Shown in pieces: positions 42,160-51,154 of a stretch of DNA of 64,000 bases. Location of the stretch: NCBI GenBank assembly GCA_015069295.1, contig SVIW01000005.1:47485-111484 (forward strand), in the 5' to 3' direction. This stretch comes from Clostridiales bacterium (GTDB lineage Bacteria > Bacillota > Clostridia > Christensenellales > Borkfalkiaceae). The position numbers were made by a program, and so were the translations under genes. The notes beneath the pieces were generated by a model, which was given only the letters and a program-made list of their open reading frames with translations, ran no database searches and had not been told where the DNA came from. The stretch's first letter is position 1. Every line of letters begins with the position of its first letter.

Positions 42160-42851
42160 TTTGCGCCGAGGGCGTAGAAAAAACATACGGAAGCGGAGAA
42201 AACGCTTTTAAGGCGCTCAGCGGGGTATCCTTTTCGATTAAAAAAGGCGAATTTACCGTGATTTTAGGGCCGAGCGGCGCGGGGAAAACTACGCTTTTAA
42301 ATTTAATCGGCGGTATGGATACGCTGACGTCGGGGAAATTATATTCTTGCGGGACGGCGCTTGAAGATTTGTCGGATAAGGAATTGACGAAGTATCGCCG
42401 CGATAAAATCGGGTTCGTTTTTCAGTTTTATAATTTGATGCCCAATCTTACCGCGCTGGAAAACGTGGAATTGGCGGTGGAATTGAAAAAAGACCACCTC
42501 GATTGCGAGGGCGTGTTAAAAAAGGTGGGCTTGGAAGAGCGGTTGGGGCATTTCCCCAGCCAGCTTTCGGGCGGGGAGCAGCAACGGGTAAGTATCGCCC
42601 GTGCGATTGCGAAAAATCCCGACTTGCTCCTTTGCGACGAACCGACGGGGGCGCTCGATTACGAGACGGGGAAAAAGATTTTGTCGCTCCTGCACGATAT
42701 TTGTAAACAGCAGGACAAAGCGGTGATTATCGTTACGCACAACGCGGCGCTCAAAGAGATGGCGGACAAAGTTTTGCATATCAAAAACGGGCGTATCGTG
42801 AAAGAGGAATATAACGAAAACCCGAAAAAGATTGAGGAGATAGAATGGTGA
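42144..42851 (+). CDS. ABC transporter ATP-binding protein (MacB/LolD type)
   Basis: Protein of 235 residues with [18 protein letters not shown] (Walker A), [24 protein letters not shown] (Q-loop), [32 protein letters not shown] (signature and Walker B) and VTHN (H-loop). The [17 protein letters not shown] wording is typical of the MacB/LolD/FtsE exporters. It forms a transporter with the permease that starts inside its last codons. Confidence 0.95.
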   Translation: MERNLICAEGVEKTYGSGENAFKALSGVSFSIKKGEFTVILGPSGAGKTTLLNLIGGMDTLTSGKLYSCGTALEDLSDKELTKYRRDKIGFVFQFYNLMPNLTALENVELAVELKKDHLDCEGVLKKVGLEERLGHFPSQLSGGEQQRVSIARAIAKNPDLLLCDEPTGALDYETGKKILSLLHDICKQQDKAVIIVTHNAALKEMADKVLHIKNGRIVKEEYNENPKKIEEIEW

Positions 42852-44629
42852 AAAGCGCGTTTTTAAAAACCGTCCTTCGGACGTTTAGAAAAAACGTCAG
42901 CCGTTTCGTTTCGATGTGTCTTATCGTGTTCGTCGGGGTGGCGTTCGTTACGGGCGTGGGGACGCTTTCTCACGTGCTTACCCGTTCGGTGCACGAAGAA
43001 TATACGCGGCAAAAAGGGGCGGATTTGTTTTTAAAATCGACCCTGCCTACGGGGTTTTCGGAAGAAGAGATTGACGAGATTATCCAAATCACCGAAGCCA
43101 AAGGGGTAAAAAGGGTATTCCAGTACGAAGAGGGGGCTACCCGATTTATTCTTACGGATATTTTCGACGAGTCTACGCACCGGTTTTCCTTGGAAGAGGG
43201 TAGGCAGGTACGAGGTGAAAATGAAATCTACGCCGAACGCACCTTGGCGGATGAGGTGGGGGACAGCGTAACTTTTTTTGGGAAAGAGTACACGGTGGTA
43301 GGAAAAATAGCCAACCCCGCCTATTTTTCCATCGAAAAGGAAATCGGTAACGAAGAGCAGGAAATCGAGCATATTTATTATTTGGACAGAGCGCAGTTTG
43401 CAGGGGCAAGCGCTTTGCCTATTACCGATTTGTACGTGGAAATCGACTCCGTTTCTAAGCGCGCGGACATCTTTTCGGGGATTTACGAGCTGGAAATGCA
43501 GGCGTTGAAAGAGGAGATAGAAAGCGCGCAGGAAAACACCGTCGCGTTGACCTTGGAAGAAAATATTTCGTACGCGCTCGTGAAAGGGTACGGCGAAAAG
43601 ATTAACGTCGTGGCGGCAATCTTTCCCGTGTTTTTCATTTTGATCGTTTCTCTCGTGGTGCTGACGACGATGACCCGCCTTATCGAGGACGAACGCGCTA
43701 TGATTGGGTGTTACCGCACTCTGGGGTTTTCGAAGGGTAAAATTTTGTTGAAATACAGCCTCTTTTCCGTGGCGGCGTGCCTAATCGGGGCAACCGTCGG
43801 GGTGGCGGCGGGAATGTATATTTTGCCCAACGTCATTTATCCGTCCTATAACGCGATGTTTTATATGGGCGAGCTCACTTCGACGCGCGTGGTGCTGCCG
43901 GGGGTGATTTCTTCGCTCGTGATGGCGGGCGCGGTGTGGGCGATTACCGCGTATATTTTATGGAAAGAGCTTTCGGAAAAACCCAGCGCGCTGTTGAAAA
44001 CGAAGAGCCCCAAGCCCGGAAAACGGATTTTATTGGAACGGATTCCTTGGCTTTGGAAACGGTTAAAATTCCGTTATAAATCTTCGCTTAGAAACGTTAT
44101 CCGTTATAAGACGCACCTTGTTATGACGGTAGTTTCGGTGGCTGGCAGTACGGCGCTCGTGTTGGCGGGGTTTGGGCTGTATAATATCGCGCTTAGTCCC
44201 AATACGACGACGATACCCAACTCGATGGCGGACGCGTTTGCGATGATTTCGATGATCGTCATTCTGTTTTCCGCGTTGCTGTGTATTTTGGTTATTTTCA
44301 ATTTAACGAATATGAATATACAGGAACGGAACAAGGAAATGGCGACTTTGCGGGTGCTGGGATATCAGCACGGCGAAGTCGGGGCGTATATCTACCGCGA
44401 AGTGGCGATTATGACCGTGATTGGGATTTTCTTTGGACTGCCTTTGGGGGTAGGACTGCTTGCGTTCGTGTTTGGCTATCTTGAATTCGGATTGCTTGCG
44501 GACGTGAAATTTTTATCCTATCTCTTTACCGTTTTGTTGGTGTTCGTGTTCGTGGCAATCGTGGACGTATTGTTGTACAGGAAGGTAAAAAAGATTGATA
44601 TGAACGCTTCGTTGAAGAGCAACGAATAA
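42845..44629 (+). CDS. FtsX/MacB-family ABC permease, two-domain
   Basis: Protein of 594 residues. An N-terminal helix (~20-40) is followed by a large extracytoplasmic domain (~45-250), three helices, a charged cytoplasmic linker with KPSALLKTKSPKPGKRILLERIPWLWKRLKFRYKSSLRNVIRYK, a further helix, and three C-terminal helices with NMNIQERNKEMATLRVLGY. Such permeases do mechanotransmission, for peptide or lipid export or antimicrobial resistance, rather than bulk transport. It overlaps the ATPase gene by 7 bp. Confidence 0.9.
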   Translation: MVKSAFLKTVLRTFRKNVSRFVSMCLIVFVGVAFVTGVGTLSHVLTRSVHEEYTRQKGADLFLKSTLPTGFSEEEIDEIIQITEAKGVKRVFQYEEGATRFILTDIFDESTHRFSLEEGRQVRGENEIYAERTLADEVGDSVTFFGKEYTVVGKIANPAYFSIEKEIGNEEQEIEHIYYLDRAQFAGASALPITDLYVEIDSVSKRADIFSGIYELEMQALKEEIESAQENTVALTLEENISYALVKGYGEKINVVAAIFPVFFILIVSLVVLTTMTRLIEDERAMIGCYRTLGFSKGKILLKYSLFSVAACLIGATVGVAAGMYILPNVIYPSYNAMFYMGELTSTRVVLPGVISSLVMAGAVWAITAYILWKELSEKPSALLKTKSPKPGKRILLERIPWLWKRLKFRYKSSLRNVIRYKTHLVMTVVSVAGSTALVLAGFGLYNIALSPNTTTIPNSMADAFAMISMIVILFSALLCILVIFNLTNMNIQERNKEMATLRVLGYQHGEVGAYIYREVAIMTVIGIFFGLPLGVGLLAFVFGYLEFGLLADVKFLSYLFTVLLVFVFVAIVDVLLYRKVKKIDMNASLKSNE

Positions 44630-44657
44630 GAAAAATCAAAAAATATGCGAAGAAAAA

Positions 44658-44692
44658 TAAAAGCGAAAGGGTCGTTTCCTTTCGCTTTTTGC
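44658..44692 (+). terminator. Intrinsic terminator after the ABC operon
   Basis: AAAAGCGAAAGG / CCTTTCGCTTTT stem followed by TTGC. Confidence 0.85.
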
Positions 44693-44727
44693 ATTTTCGG
44701 AAATTTATTTATATATAGTAGGAAAGG

Positions 44728-44756
44728 TTGACTTTGTGATAAATTTGTGATACAAT
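44728..44756 (+). promoter_or_regulatory. SigA-type promoter for the VTT-acyltransferase operon
   Basis: TTGACT (44728-44733), 17-base spacer, TACAAT (44751-44756). Confidence 0.8.
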
Positions 44757-44806
44757 AAATGAGATTTATAATGTACAATGGCGAAATTTGTGGAAAAGAG
44801 GCGCTT

Positions 44807-46738
44807 ATGTTAAAAGGCAATATAAAAGGAAAATTAAAATCCCTCCTCGTTATTCTCGCGGCGCTTGCCGCGGTGGTAGGGCTTTTCGTGTTTATGTTTT
44901 CGGGAGATAATGCGGAAATCGTAAAGAGTTTGTTTAACGACAACCTTTCCGAGGGCGAATTTAAAGAAAAACTGCAAAGTTTCGGGATTCGCGGGGCGGT
45001 TACGCTTTCGTTGCTCTCGATGTTGCAGGTGGTTTTGACCTTCCTGCCCGCCGAGCCCGTGCAGGTTTTGTCGGGGATAGGGTACGGCTTTGGATACGGA
45101 TTTTTAATCTGCCTTATCGGCGTTATCATCGGGAACACGGTTATTTATATTTTGAATAAAGCGTGCGGTTCGAAGGTTTCCAAGTATTTCCATAAAAATA
45201 TCGACCTTGATTTCGATAAACTTCGGAATTCGAAAAAGGTGGCGTTTTTCGTGTTGCTGTTGTATTTCTTACCGGCAATCCCGTACGGAATGATTTGTTT
45301 TTTCTCTGCGTCTCTCGATTTGAAATATCCAAAATACATCTTATTAACGACGTTTGGGGCTTCCGTTTCGATCGTTATCGGGGTGTCCATGGGGCATCTT
45401 GCGATGTCGACGAGCTGGATTATTTCGATTATCGTCTTCTGCGTATTGGTGGTTTTGATCGTGATTCTTGCCGTCAAGAGAAAGGCGCTGTTTAAAAAGG
45501 TGAACGCTATGATCCATAAATCCCACGAACCGTATAAATCGGATACGGTGGCAAAAAAACCCAACCCCTTCATTTTGTATCTCTCCGTTCTTATTATGAA
45601 GATCGTGATTTGGTGGAAGTTGAAGGCAAAAGTAACGAGAAAGGCAAAATTAGAGCATCCTGCGGTCTTGCTTTGTACGCACGGCTCGTTTGTAGACTTT
45701 GCGTACGTAGGGTGTATGACCAAGGGCTTTAGACCGAGGTTTATCACGGCAAGACTGTATTTCTACAAGAAAAAACTGGCTTGGTTACTTCGAAAGGTTG
45801 GCTCGTACCCTAAGAGTATGTTCTCCCGCGACGTAGAGAATTTGAAAAACGGTTTGCGGGTTATTTCCGAGGGGGGCGTTTTGGCAATGATGCCCGAAGC
45901 CCGTCTTTCGACGGTCGGGAAGTTTGAGGATATCCAAGACACCACCTATAAATTTATCAAGAAATTGGGCGTGCCCGTGTATATTATGCACGCGGACGGC
46001 AGCTATTTCGCCCGTCCGAAATGGGGGGACGGGTTCCGTAAGGGCGCGCACGTAGATATCGTGTTTGACAGTTTGTTTACGGCAGAGCAGGTAAAATTGA
46101 TGAGCGAAGAGGAACTCAAAGCGGGCGTCGAAGAAAAACTGTATTACGACGATTTCAAATGGTTGGAAGAGCATCCTACCTATCGCTACAAATCGAAAAC
46201 GCTTGCCGAGGGCTTGGAAAACATTTTGTTCCGTTGTCCAAACTGTGGCAAAGAATTGACGATAGAAACCAAGGGCAGAGAGGTATCTTGCAGCCATTGC
46301 GGTATGCATACGAGATTGAACGATCGGTACGGCTTTGACGGCGAAACGCCTTTTAATAATTTCCAAACTTGGTACGAGTGGCAAAAAGAGGAGCTCGAAA
46401 AAGAATTCAACGCAGACCCCGAATTTGCGCTTTTAGAAGAAGTCGAGCTGTACCATTCCTCCTTCGACGGGAAGAAGATGCTCCGTTTGGCGGGCAAAGG
46501 GCAGGTTACGCTCTCCCGCGAAGGGCTGACGTACAAGGGTACGGACACGGACGAGGAAGTGGAAAAGCATTTCCCGATGAGTATTTTGTATCGCGTACTC
46601 TTTGGCGCGGGCGAAGATTTCGAGGTGTACGACGGCAAGGAAATTTGGTATTTCGTACCGCCCGATAAGCGCAGTTGCGTGAAGTGGTACGTGGCAAGTG
46701 AAATTATGAAAAAAGCAAGTGAAAAAGAACAGGCATAA
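44807..46738 (+). CDS. VTT (DedA-like) membrane domain fused to PlsC-type acyltransferase and zinc ribbon
   Basis: Protein of 643 residues in three parts. Residues ~15-215 form a VTT/SNARE-associated membrane domain (TFLPAEPVQVLSGIGYGFGYG; FLPAIPYGMICFFSASLDL). From ~240 an acyltransferase: VLLCTHGSFVDFAYVG gives HX4D and MMPEARLSTVG stands for the PEG motif. Near ~475 a zinc ribbon with two CxxC pairs (RCPNCGKEL...SCSHCGM), then a ~135-residue C-terminal domain with conserved Trp/Tyr. The DedA part may flip a lipid that the acyltransferase then modifies. ATG at 44807 is chosen since 44759 lies two bases after the -10 box. The YfcC gene overlaps its stop. Confidence 0.85.
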   Translation: MLKGNIKGKLKSLLVILAALAAVVGLFVFMFSGDNAEIVKSLFNDNLSEGEFKEKLQSFGIRGAVTLSLLSMLQVVLTFLPAEPVQVLSGIGYGFGYGFLICLIGVIIGNTVIYILNKACGSKVSKYFHKNIDLDFDKLRNSKKVAFFVLLLYFLPAIPYGMICFFSASLDLKYPKYILLTTFGASVSIVIGVSMGHLAMSTSWIISIIVFCVLVVLIVILAVKRKALFKKVNAMIHKSHEPYKSDTVAKKPNPFILYLSVLIMKIVIWWKLKAKVTRKAKLEHPAVLLCTHGSFVDFAYVGCMTKGFRPRFITARLYFYKKKLAWLLRKVGSYPKSMFSRDVENLKNGLRVISEGGVLAMMPEARLSTVGKFEDIQDTTYKFIKKLGVPVYIMHADGSYFARPKWGDGFRKGAHVDIVFDSLFTAEQVKLMSEEELKAGVEEKLYYDDFKWLEEHPTYRYKSKTLAEGLENILFRCPNCGKELTIETKGREVSCSHCGMHTRLNDRYGFDGETPFNNFQTWYEWQKEELEKEFNADPEFALLEEVELYHSSFDGKKMLRLAGKGQVTLSREGLTYKGTDTDEEVEKHFPMSILYRVLFGAGEDFEVYDGKEIWYFVPPDKRSCVKWYVASEIMKKASEKEQA

Positions 46739-48180
46739 TGCTTATGGTAAAAACGAAAGAAAAAGAAAAATCCTTTAATTCCATCAATTTACAATCCTTC
46801 ATCCTCGTTACCTCGCTGCTGCTAGGACTGTTGATTATTGCGGGGCTGTTGTCCTATCTAATTCCGCAAGGCGCGTACGAGACGGTAAAAGAAACGGGCG
46901 AGATTATCCCCGGGACCTTTAAAAAAGGGCGAGTAGAGGGCATTGCGTTTTGGCGGGTTTTGACTGCGCCCGTGCGCGTGTTCGGCGGGGAAGATTCGTT
47001 GACGATTATTATGATCAGCGTCTTCCTTTTGGTTATGAGCGGGATTTTCAATATTATGGAAAAGACGGGCGGCGTGCGCGTACTGATCCGTAGATTGCTG
47101 ACGAAATTCTCCAACAACAAAAAGACGGTGCTTTGCGCCACGATTTTGTTGTTTATGGCGTTTGGCAGTTTCTTTGGAATGTTCGAAGAATTGGTAACCT
47201 TATTGCCCATTATTATCGTGTTTGCGTTGTCGCTTGGGTACGATACGATGACGGGCGTTGGGGTTTGTATGCTGGCGGCGTGCTTTGGGTTCTCCGCGGC
47301 AATCACCAATCCTTTCTCGGTAGGACTCGCGACCGAAGCGGCGGAAACGGGGGTTTTGGACGGCATTTGGCTGCGCATCGTGTTTTTCGTATTGATTTAC
47401 GGTTTGCTGTGCGGGTTTATCCTGTTGCACGCGCGAAGGATAAAGAAAAATCCCGAAAAGTCTTTGACCTACGAAATGGACAAAAAGAAACGGGAAACCT
47501 TGAAAATCGACGAGGTTTGGACGGAAAGGGACGGGAAAATTTATCGCGTTTACGGGATTTTCTTCCTCGCGCAGTTCGTGGTGTTGATTGCAATCGCTTC
47601 GATTCGTGCCATCTCCGGGTTTGCAATTCCTATTCTTGCAGCCAGTTTCTTGATTGGCGGGATCCTTTCGGGACTTCTTGTCAGCGAGGATAAAGCTAAG
47701 GTTTGGACGGACTTTTTCAAAGGTGCGTTGGGTATGCTGCCTGCCGTTTTGATGATTGCGATTGCCTCGTCGGTAAAACTCGTCTTGGACGAAAGCGGTA
47801 TCTTGCACACGATTATGCACGCGGTTATCAGCGCGCTGGACGGCAAGAGTAAATTCGTTTGCGTACTGCTCGTATATCTTCTGATTTTGTTCTTGCAAAT
47901 CTTTATCGGTTCGTCTTCGGCGAAAATTATGTTGGTAATGCCGATTATCGTGCCCATCTCGTCGGCGCTTGGTATTTCGCCTGCGACGATTATTTTGACC
48001 TACTGTATCGCGGACGGGTTTACGGATATGCTGCTGCCCACCAACCCCGTGCTTTTAATCGGGCTTTCGATGGCGGGCGTGTCGTATACCAAGTGGATTC
48101 GCTGGACGTGGTTATTGCAGGTCGTCGTCTTCGTTTTGACGATTGCAATTTTGATGTTTGCCGTGTCGATTGGGTATTAA
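46738..48180 (+). CDS. YfcC-family anaerobic carrier (C4-dicarboxylate/amino acid type)
   Basis: Protein of 480 residues with about 12 membrane helices. LIPQGAYE near residue 41, FGMFEELVTLLPIIIVFALSLGYDT, and FLQIFIGSSSAKIMLVMPIIVPISSALGISPATIILTYCIADGFTD are YfcC/C4-dicarboxylate-carrier signatures. The substrate is not readable from sequence. Its ATG overlaps the stop of the acyltransferase fusion (TAATG); ATG at 46744 is an alternative start. Confidence 0.85.
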   Translation: MLMVKTKEKEKSFNSINLQSFILVTSLLLGLLIIAGLLSYLIPQGAYETVKETGEIIPGTFKKGRVEGIAFWRVLTAPVRVFGGEDSLTIIMISVFLLVMSGIFNIMEKTGGVRVLIRRLLTKFSNNKKTVLCATILLFMAFGSFFGMFEELVTLLPIIIVFALSLGYDTMTGVGVCMLAACFGFSAAITNPFSVGLATEAAETGVLDGIWLRIVFFVLIYGLLCGFILLHARRIKKNPEKSLTYEMDKKKRETLKIDEVWTERDGKIYRVYGIFFLAQFVVLIAIASIRAISGFAIPILAASFLIGGILSGLLVSEDKAKVWTDFFKGALGMLPAVLMIAIASSVKLVLDESGILHTIMHAVISALDGKSKFVCVLLVYLLILFLQIFIGSSSAKIMLVMPIIVPISSALGISPATIILTYCIADGFTDMLLPTNPVLLIGLSMAGVSYTKWIRWTWLLQVVVFVLTIAILMFAVSIGY

Positions 48181-48189
48181 CGAAAATAA

Positions 48190-48219
48190 AAACAGGGCTT
48201 GACGGCTCTGTTTTTTTTG
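48190..48219 (+). terminator. Intrinsic terminator after the YfcC gene
   Basis: ACAGGGC / GCTCTGT hairpin with one bulge, followed by T8. Confidence 0.75.
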
Positions 48220-48442
48220 TGCTTAAAATCCGTTAAAAATGCCCGACCGTGCATACGGCAAATTTCGCGTATCGAAAAAGGGAGTTTTTCGTCGTATGCG
48301 GGGGAGAACAGGTCGCGGAAAGCACATATGTTTTTACCCGCAAGGATAGGGGCAGGTACGCGTTGAAATGGAATAAATCCGTAAGTGGATTTGTGAAATT
48401 TGTCTAGCGGCAAAGGCGTGGACTTATTTTAAAGACAAAAAA
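48220..48442. repeat. Intergenic stretch with a copy of the short motif
   Basis: This stretch of the 324-bp gap has no gene. GATAGGGGCAGGTACGCGTTG (48346-48366, followed by AAATGG) is the best copy of the motif at 1391. It also holds GCATACGG and CGTATGCG segments that can pair. I see nothing else. Confidence 0.5.
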
Positions 48443-48488
48443 GAAGAGAGAACAAAACGGTCGTTTCCGTAGCGTTCTCTCTTTTTTC
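48443..48488. terminator. Bidirectional terminator between YfcC and TrpB-like genes
   Basis: AGAGAGAAC / GTTCTCTCT stem; T6 on plus and TCTTTTTTG on minus. Confidence 0.8.
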
Positions 48489-48504
48489 GTTGAGAAATTA
48501 AATT

Positions 48505-49872
48505 TTATATCTTCGGTAATTTTGCGAGTGCTTTTTCAATTTCCCCGTCCGTGGGGATATAGTCGGTCATTTTTCCGTCGTGGAATTTTTCGTAGGACAT
48601 CATATCGAAATATCCCGTGCCCGTCAACCCGAACACAATCGTCTTTTCCTCGCCCGTTTCTTTGCATTTCATTGCCTCGTCGATGGCAACGCGAATGGCA
48701 TGGCTGGATTCGGGTGCGGGTAAAATCCCTTCGATACGGGCGAAATATTCTGCCGCCTCGAAGACTTTGGTTTGCTCGACGGAGCGCGCTTCCATCAGCT
48801 TGTCGTCGTAAAGCTTAGAAAGGGTAGAGGTCATACCGTGATAGCGTAAGCCGCCCGCGTGGCTTGCCGCAGGCATAAAGCCCGACCCTAAGGTATACAT
48901 TTTTGAAAGGGGGCAAACCTTGCCCGTATCGCAATAATCGTAGGCGTATTTCCCGCGGGTTAAAGTAGGGCAAGAGGCGGGCTCGACCGCGATAAAGCGA
49001 TAGTCGGCTTTGCCTTGCAGTTTTTCCGCCATAAACGGGGCGATTAATCCGCCGAGATTGCTGCCGCCGCCCGCGCAACCGATGATAATATCCGCCTTTT
49101 CGCCGTATTTATCAAGAGCGGTTTTCGTTTCCAAACCGATAACCGATTGATGCAGTAAAACTTGGTTTAATACGCTGCCGAGCGCGTAACGGTAGCCGTC
49201 CGTTTTAGAGGCGGTTTCCACCGCTTCGGAAATGGCGCAGCCCAAAGAGCCCGGCGTGTTGGGGAATTCGTGCAGGATTTTCCGCCCAACCTCGGTGCTT
49301 TGCGAGGGGGAAGGGGTAACTTTGGCACCGTAGGTGCGCATAACCTCTCGCCGAAAGGGCTTTTGTTCGTACGAGCATTTTACCATAAACACCTGACAGT
49401 CCAGCCCAAAGTAGGCGCAAGCCATACTCAGCGCCGTGCCCCATTGTCCCGCGCCCGTTTCCGTCGTAACCCCTTTCAAGCCCTCCTGCTTTGCGTAATA
49501 CGCCTGCGCGATGGCAGAGTTGAGTTTATGGCTGCCACTGGTATTGTTACCCTCGAATTTATAATAAATCTTTGCAGGGGTACCCAGCGCCTTTTCCAAA
49601 CAGTACGCGCGGATTAAGGGAGCGGGGCGGTACATCTTATAAAAATCGCGTACCTCTTGCGGGATTTCGATATACTTATCGACGTCGTTTAATTCTTGCG
49701 CAGCCAGTTCTTTGCAAAAGATTTTCGATAGCGTCTCAAGGGTAATCGGTTGCAAGGTTGCGCCGTCCAATAAGGGGGCGGGTTTGTCTTTCATAAACGC
49801 CCGCAAATTGCACCAAGCTTTCGGGAGCTCCGCTTCGGATAAATAAATCTTATAAGGGATTTCTTTTTTCAT
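48505..49872 (-). CDS. TrpB2-like tryptophan synthase beta chain
   Basis: PLP enzyme of 455 residues. RPAPLIRAYCLEKAL, NNTSGSHKLNSAIAQAYYAK (PLP-binding Lys in SHKLN), ETGAGQWGTALSMA, and GCAGGGSNLGGL (phosphate loop) are TrpB features. Length and the long N-terminal segment fit the TrpB2 subgroup rather than ~390-residue TrpB1. No trpA or other trp gene is nearby, so it probably makes Trp from indole and serine, or serves another beta-replacement. AAAGGAG precedes the ATG. Confidence 0.9.
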   Translation of the reverse strand: MKKEIPYKIYLSEAELPKAWCNLRAFMKDKPAPLLDGATLQPITLETLSKIFCKELAAQELNDVDKYIEIPQEVRDFYKMYRPAPLIRAYCLEKALGTPAKIYYKFEGNNTSGSHKLNSAIAQAYYAKQEGLKGVTTETGAGQWGTALSMACAYFGLDCQVFMVKCSYEQKPFRREVMRTYGAKVTPSPSQSTEVGRKILHEFPNTPGSLGCAISEAVETASKTDGYRYALGSVLNQVLLHQSVIGLETKTALDKYGEKADIIIGCAGGGSNLGGLIAPFMAEKLQGKADYRFIAVEPASCPTLTRGKYAYDYCDTGKVCPLSKMYTLGSGFMPAASHAGGLRYHGMTSTLSKLYDDKLMEARSVEQTKVFEAAEYFARIEGILPAPESSHAIRVAIDEAMKCKETGEEKTIVFGLTGTGYFDMMSYEKFHDGKMTDYIPTDGEIEKALAKLPKI

Positions 49873-49904
49873 ATTCTCTCACTCCTTTAACTTAGTTATC
49901 GGAT

Positions 49905-49933
49905 ATAATATCATATTTTTCGATAATAGTCAA
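49905..49933 (-). promoter_or_regulatory. SigA-type promoter for the TrpB-like gene
   Basis: Minus strand TTGACT (49933-49928), 17-base spacer, TATTAT (49910-49905). Confidence 0.8.
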
Positions 49934-49943
49934 GTGAATAAAC

Positions 49944-49963
49944 GATATTTTCGATAAAATATC
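49944..49963. promoter_or_regulatory. Palindromic operator candidate upstream of the TrpB-like gene
   Basis: GATATTTT-CGAT-AAAATATC, 8-base perfect arms, begins about 10 bases upstream of the -35 box. Related TATCG and CGATA half-sites lie within the promoter. The regulator is unknown. Confidence 0.5.
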
Positions 49964-49993
49964 AAAGAAAAACCACCAAAGCGGTGGTTTTTT
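49964..49993 (-). terminator. Terminator of the Gfo/Idh/MocA operon
   Basis: AACCACC / GGTGGTT stem; on the minus strand TTTTTCTTT follows. Confidence 0.8.
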
Positions 49994-50022
49994 AATCCTT
50001 TTAGTTGATTATGGAATGAGAA

Positions 50023-51129
50023 TTATGCCCAAAGAATGGAGTTTTGGTTGGTATAGATACCGTCGGGCTGCTCCACGGTGGAGTCGACCTTTTTCTCACT
50101 CTTCGCCTCCGCCGCTTCATCCATCGAGAGGATAACGTCGGTAACGTGATAGGCAAGCTCTGCACTTGCTTTATGCGGCTTATTCGCTTCGATAGAAAGG
50201 ATCATATCCATAACGCCGACCCCTCTGCCGTACTTACCGTATTCCACAAATTGAGGAAGGGGGCGCCATTCGGCGTCGTTAAAACGCTTGAGGAGGACGG
50301 GACCCTCAAAGAGGTTGGGGTCAGGCAAAACCATAACCCCTTTTTCCCCGTAAATTTCAATCTTCGGCGTTTGAGAAGCCCAAATATCGAAGGAATTCGT
50401 AAAGCTGCCGATCATACCGTTTTCAAAGCGCAGAGAAGCGCAAACGTGCGTGGGGATTTCTACGTCGATCTTTTCGCCGCGACGGGGCGCAACCTTAATC
50501 GTTCTTTGCGGGAACGTCATTTTCTGCATACTGTATACGCTGTCAATCGGTCCGAATAAACTGACGAAGACGTTCAAATAATAGGGCGCCATATCCAGCA
50601 TAGGTCCTGCGCCTTTCTTATAGAAGAAATCGCAGTCGGGTCGCCAAAATTCATTGCCGCGCATAGGACAGAGAGCGTTTACGCCGAGGGGTTTGCCAAT
50701 CCAGTCTTCTTCGATTGCCTTTTTCGCCGTTTGCATAGGCGCGCTCATAAAGGTATCGGGTGCACAGCCGACGCGTTTGCCGCATTTTTTAGCGACTTCC
50801 ATAATGCGCTTAATTCCTTCGCGGCTAGTAGCCAAAGGCTTTTCCGAATAGACGTGTTTGCCCGATTCAAGAGCTTTGATATTCACTTCTTCGTGCGCGT
50901 TGGGAACGGTAAGGTTGATGATAATATCCACGCTTTCGTCCTCGTATACGGTTTCGGGCGGACCGTATTTGGGGATGCTGAATTGCTTGGCTCTTGCTTC
51001 CGCTCTTTCTACGGCAATGTCGCCCAAAGCGACGATTTGGAAATAGTCTGCGTACGCGTCTCTGCCGAATCGAAGATAATGTTCGCTGATCGCGCCGCAA
51101 CCAATGATACCTACGTTGTATTTTCTCAT
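50023..51129 (-). CDS. Gfo/Idh/MocA-family NAD(P) oxidoreductase
   Basis: Protein of 368 residues. A Rossmann start (NVGIIGCGAISEHYLRFGRDA), VDIIINLTVPNAHEEVNIKALESGKHVYSEKPLATS with the EKP motif, and DMAPYYLNVFVSLFGPIDSV (where the catalytic Lys/His/Asp face lies) define the family. It oxidises or dehydrogenates a sugar or cyclitol; the exact substrate is unknown. It is the last gene of the AEC-isomerase-oxidoreductase operon. Confidence 0.92.
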   Translation of the reverse strand: MRKYNVGIIGCGAISEHYLRFGRDAYADYFQIVALGDIAVERAEARAKQFSIPKYGPPETVYEDESVDIIINLTVPNAHEEVNIKALESGKHVYSEKPLATSREGIKRIMEVAKKCGKRVGCAPDTFMSAPMQTAKKAIEEDWIGKPLGVNALCPMRGNEFWRPDCDFFYKKGAGPMLDMAPYYLNVFVSLFGPIDSVYSMQKMTFPQRTIKVAPRRGEKIDVEIPTHVCASLRFENGMIGSFTNSFDIWASQTPKIEIYGEKGVMVLPDPNLFEGPVLLKRFNDAEWRPLPQFVEYGKYGRGVGVMDMILSIEANKPHKASAELAYHVTDVILSMDEAAEAKSEKKVDSTVEQPDGIYTNQNSILWA

Positions 51130-51154
51130 AATAGTGTTCTCCGTATGATTTATA

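Noticed and set aside
47133..47898. Long open frames on both strands within the YfcC gene
   Set aside because: Composition is Arg/Gln/Asn-rich without domains, and the YfcC frame explains the region fully.
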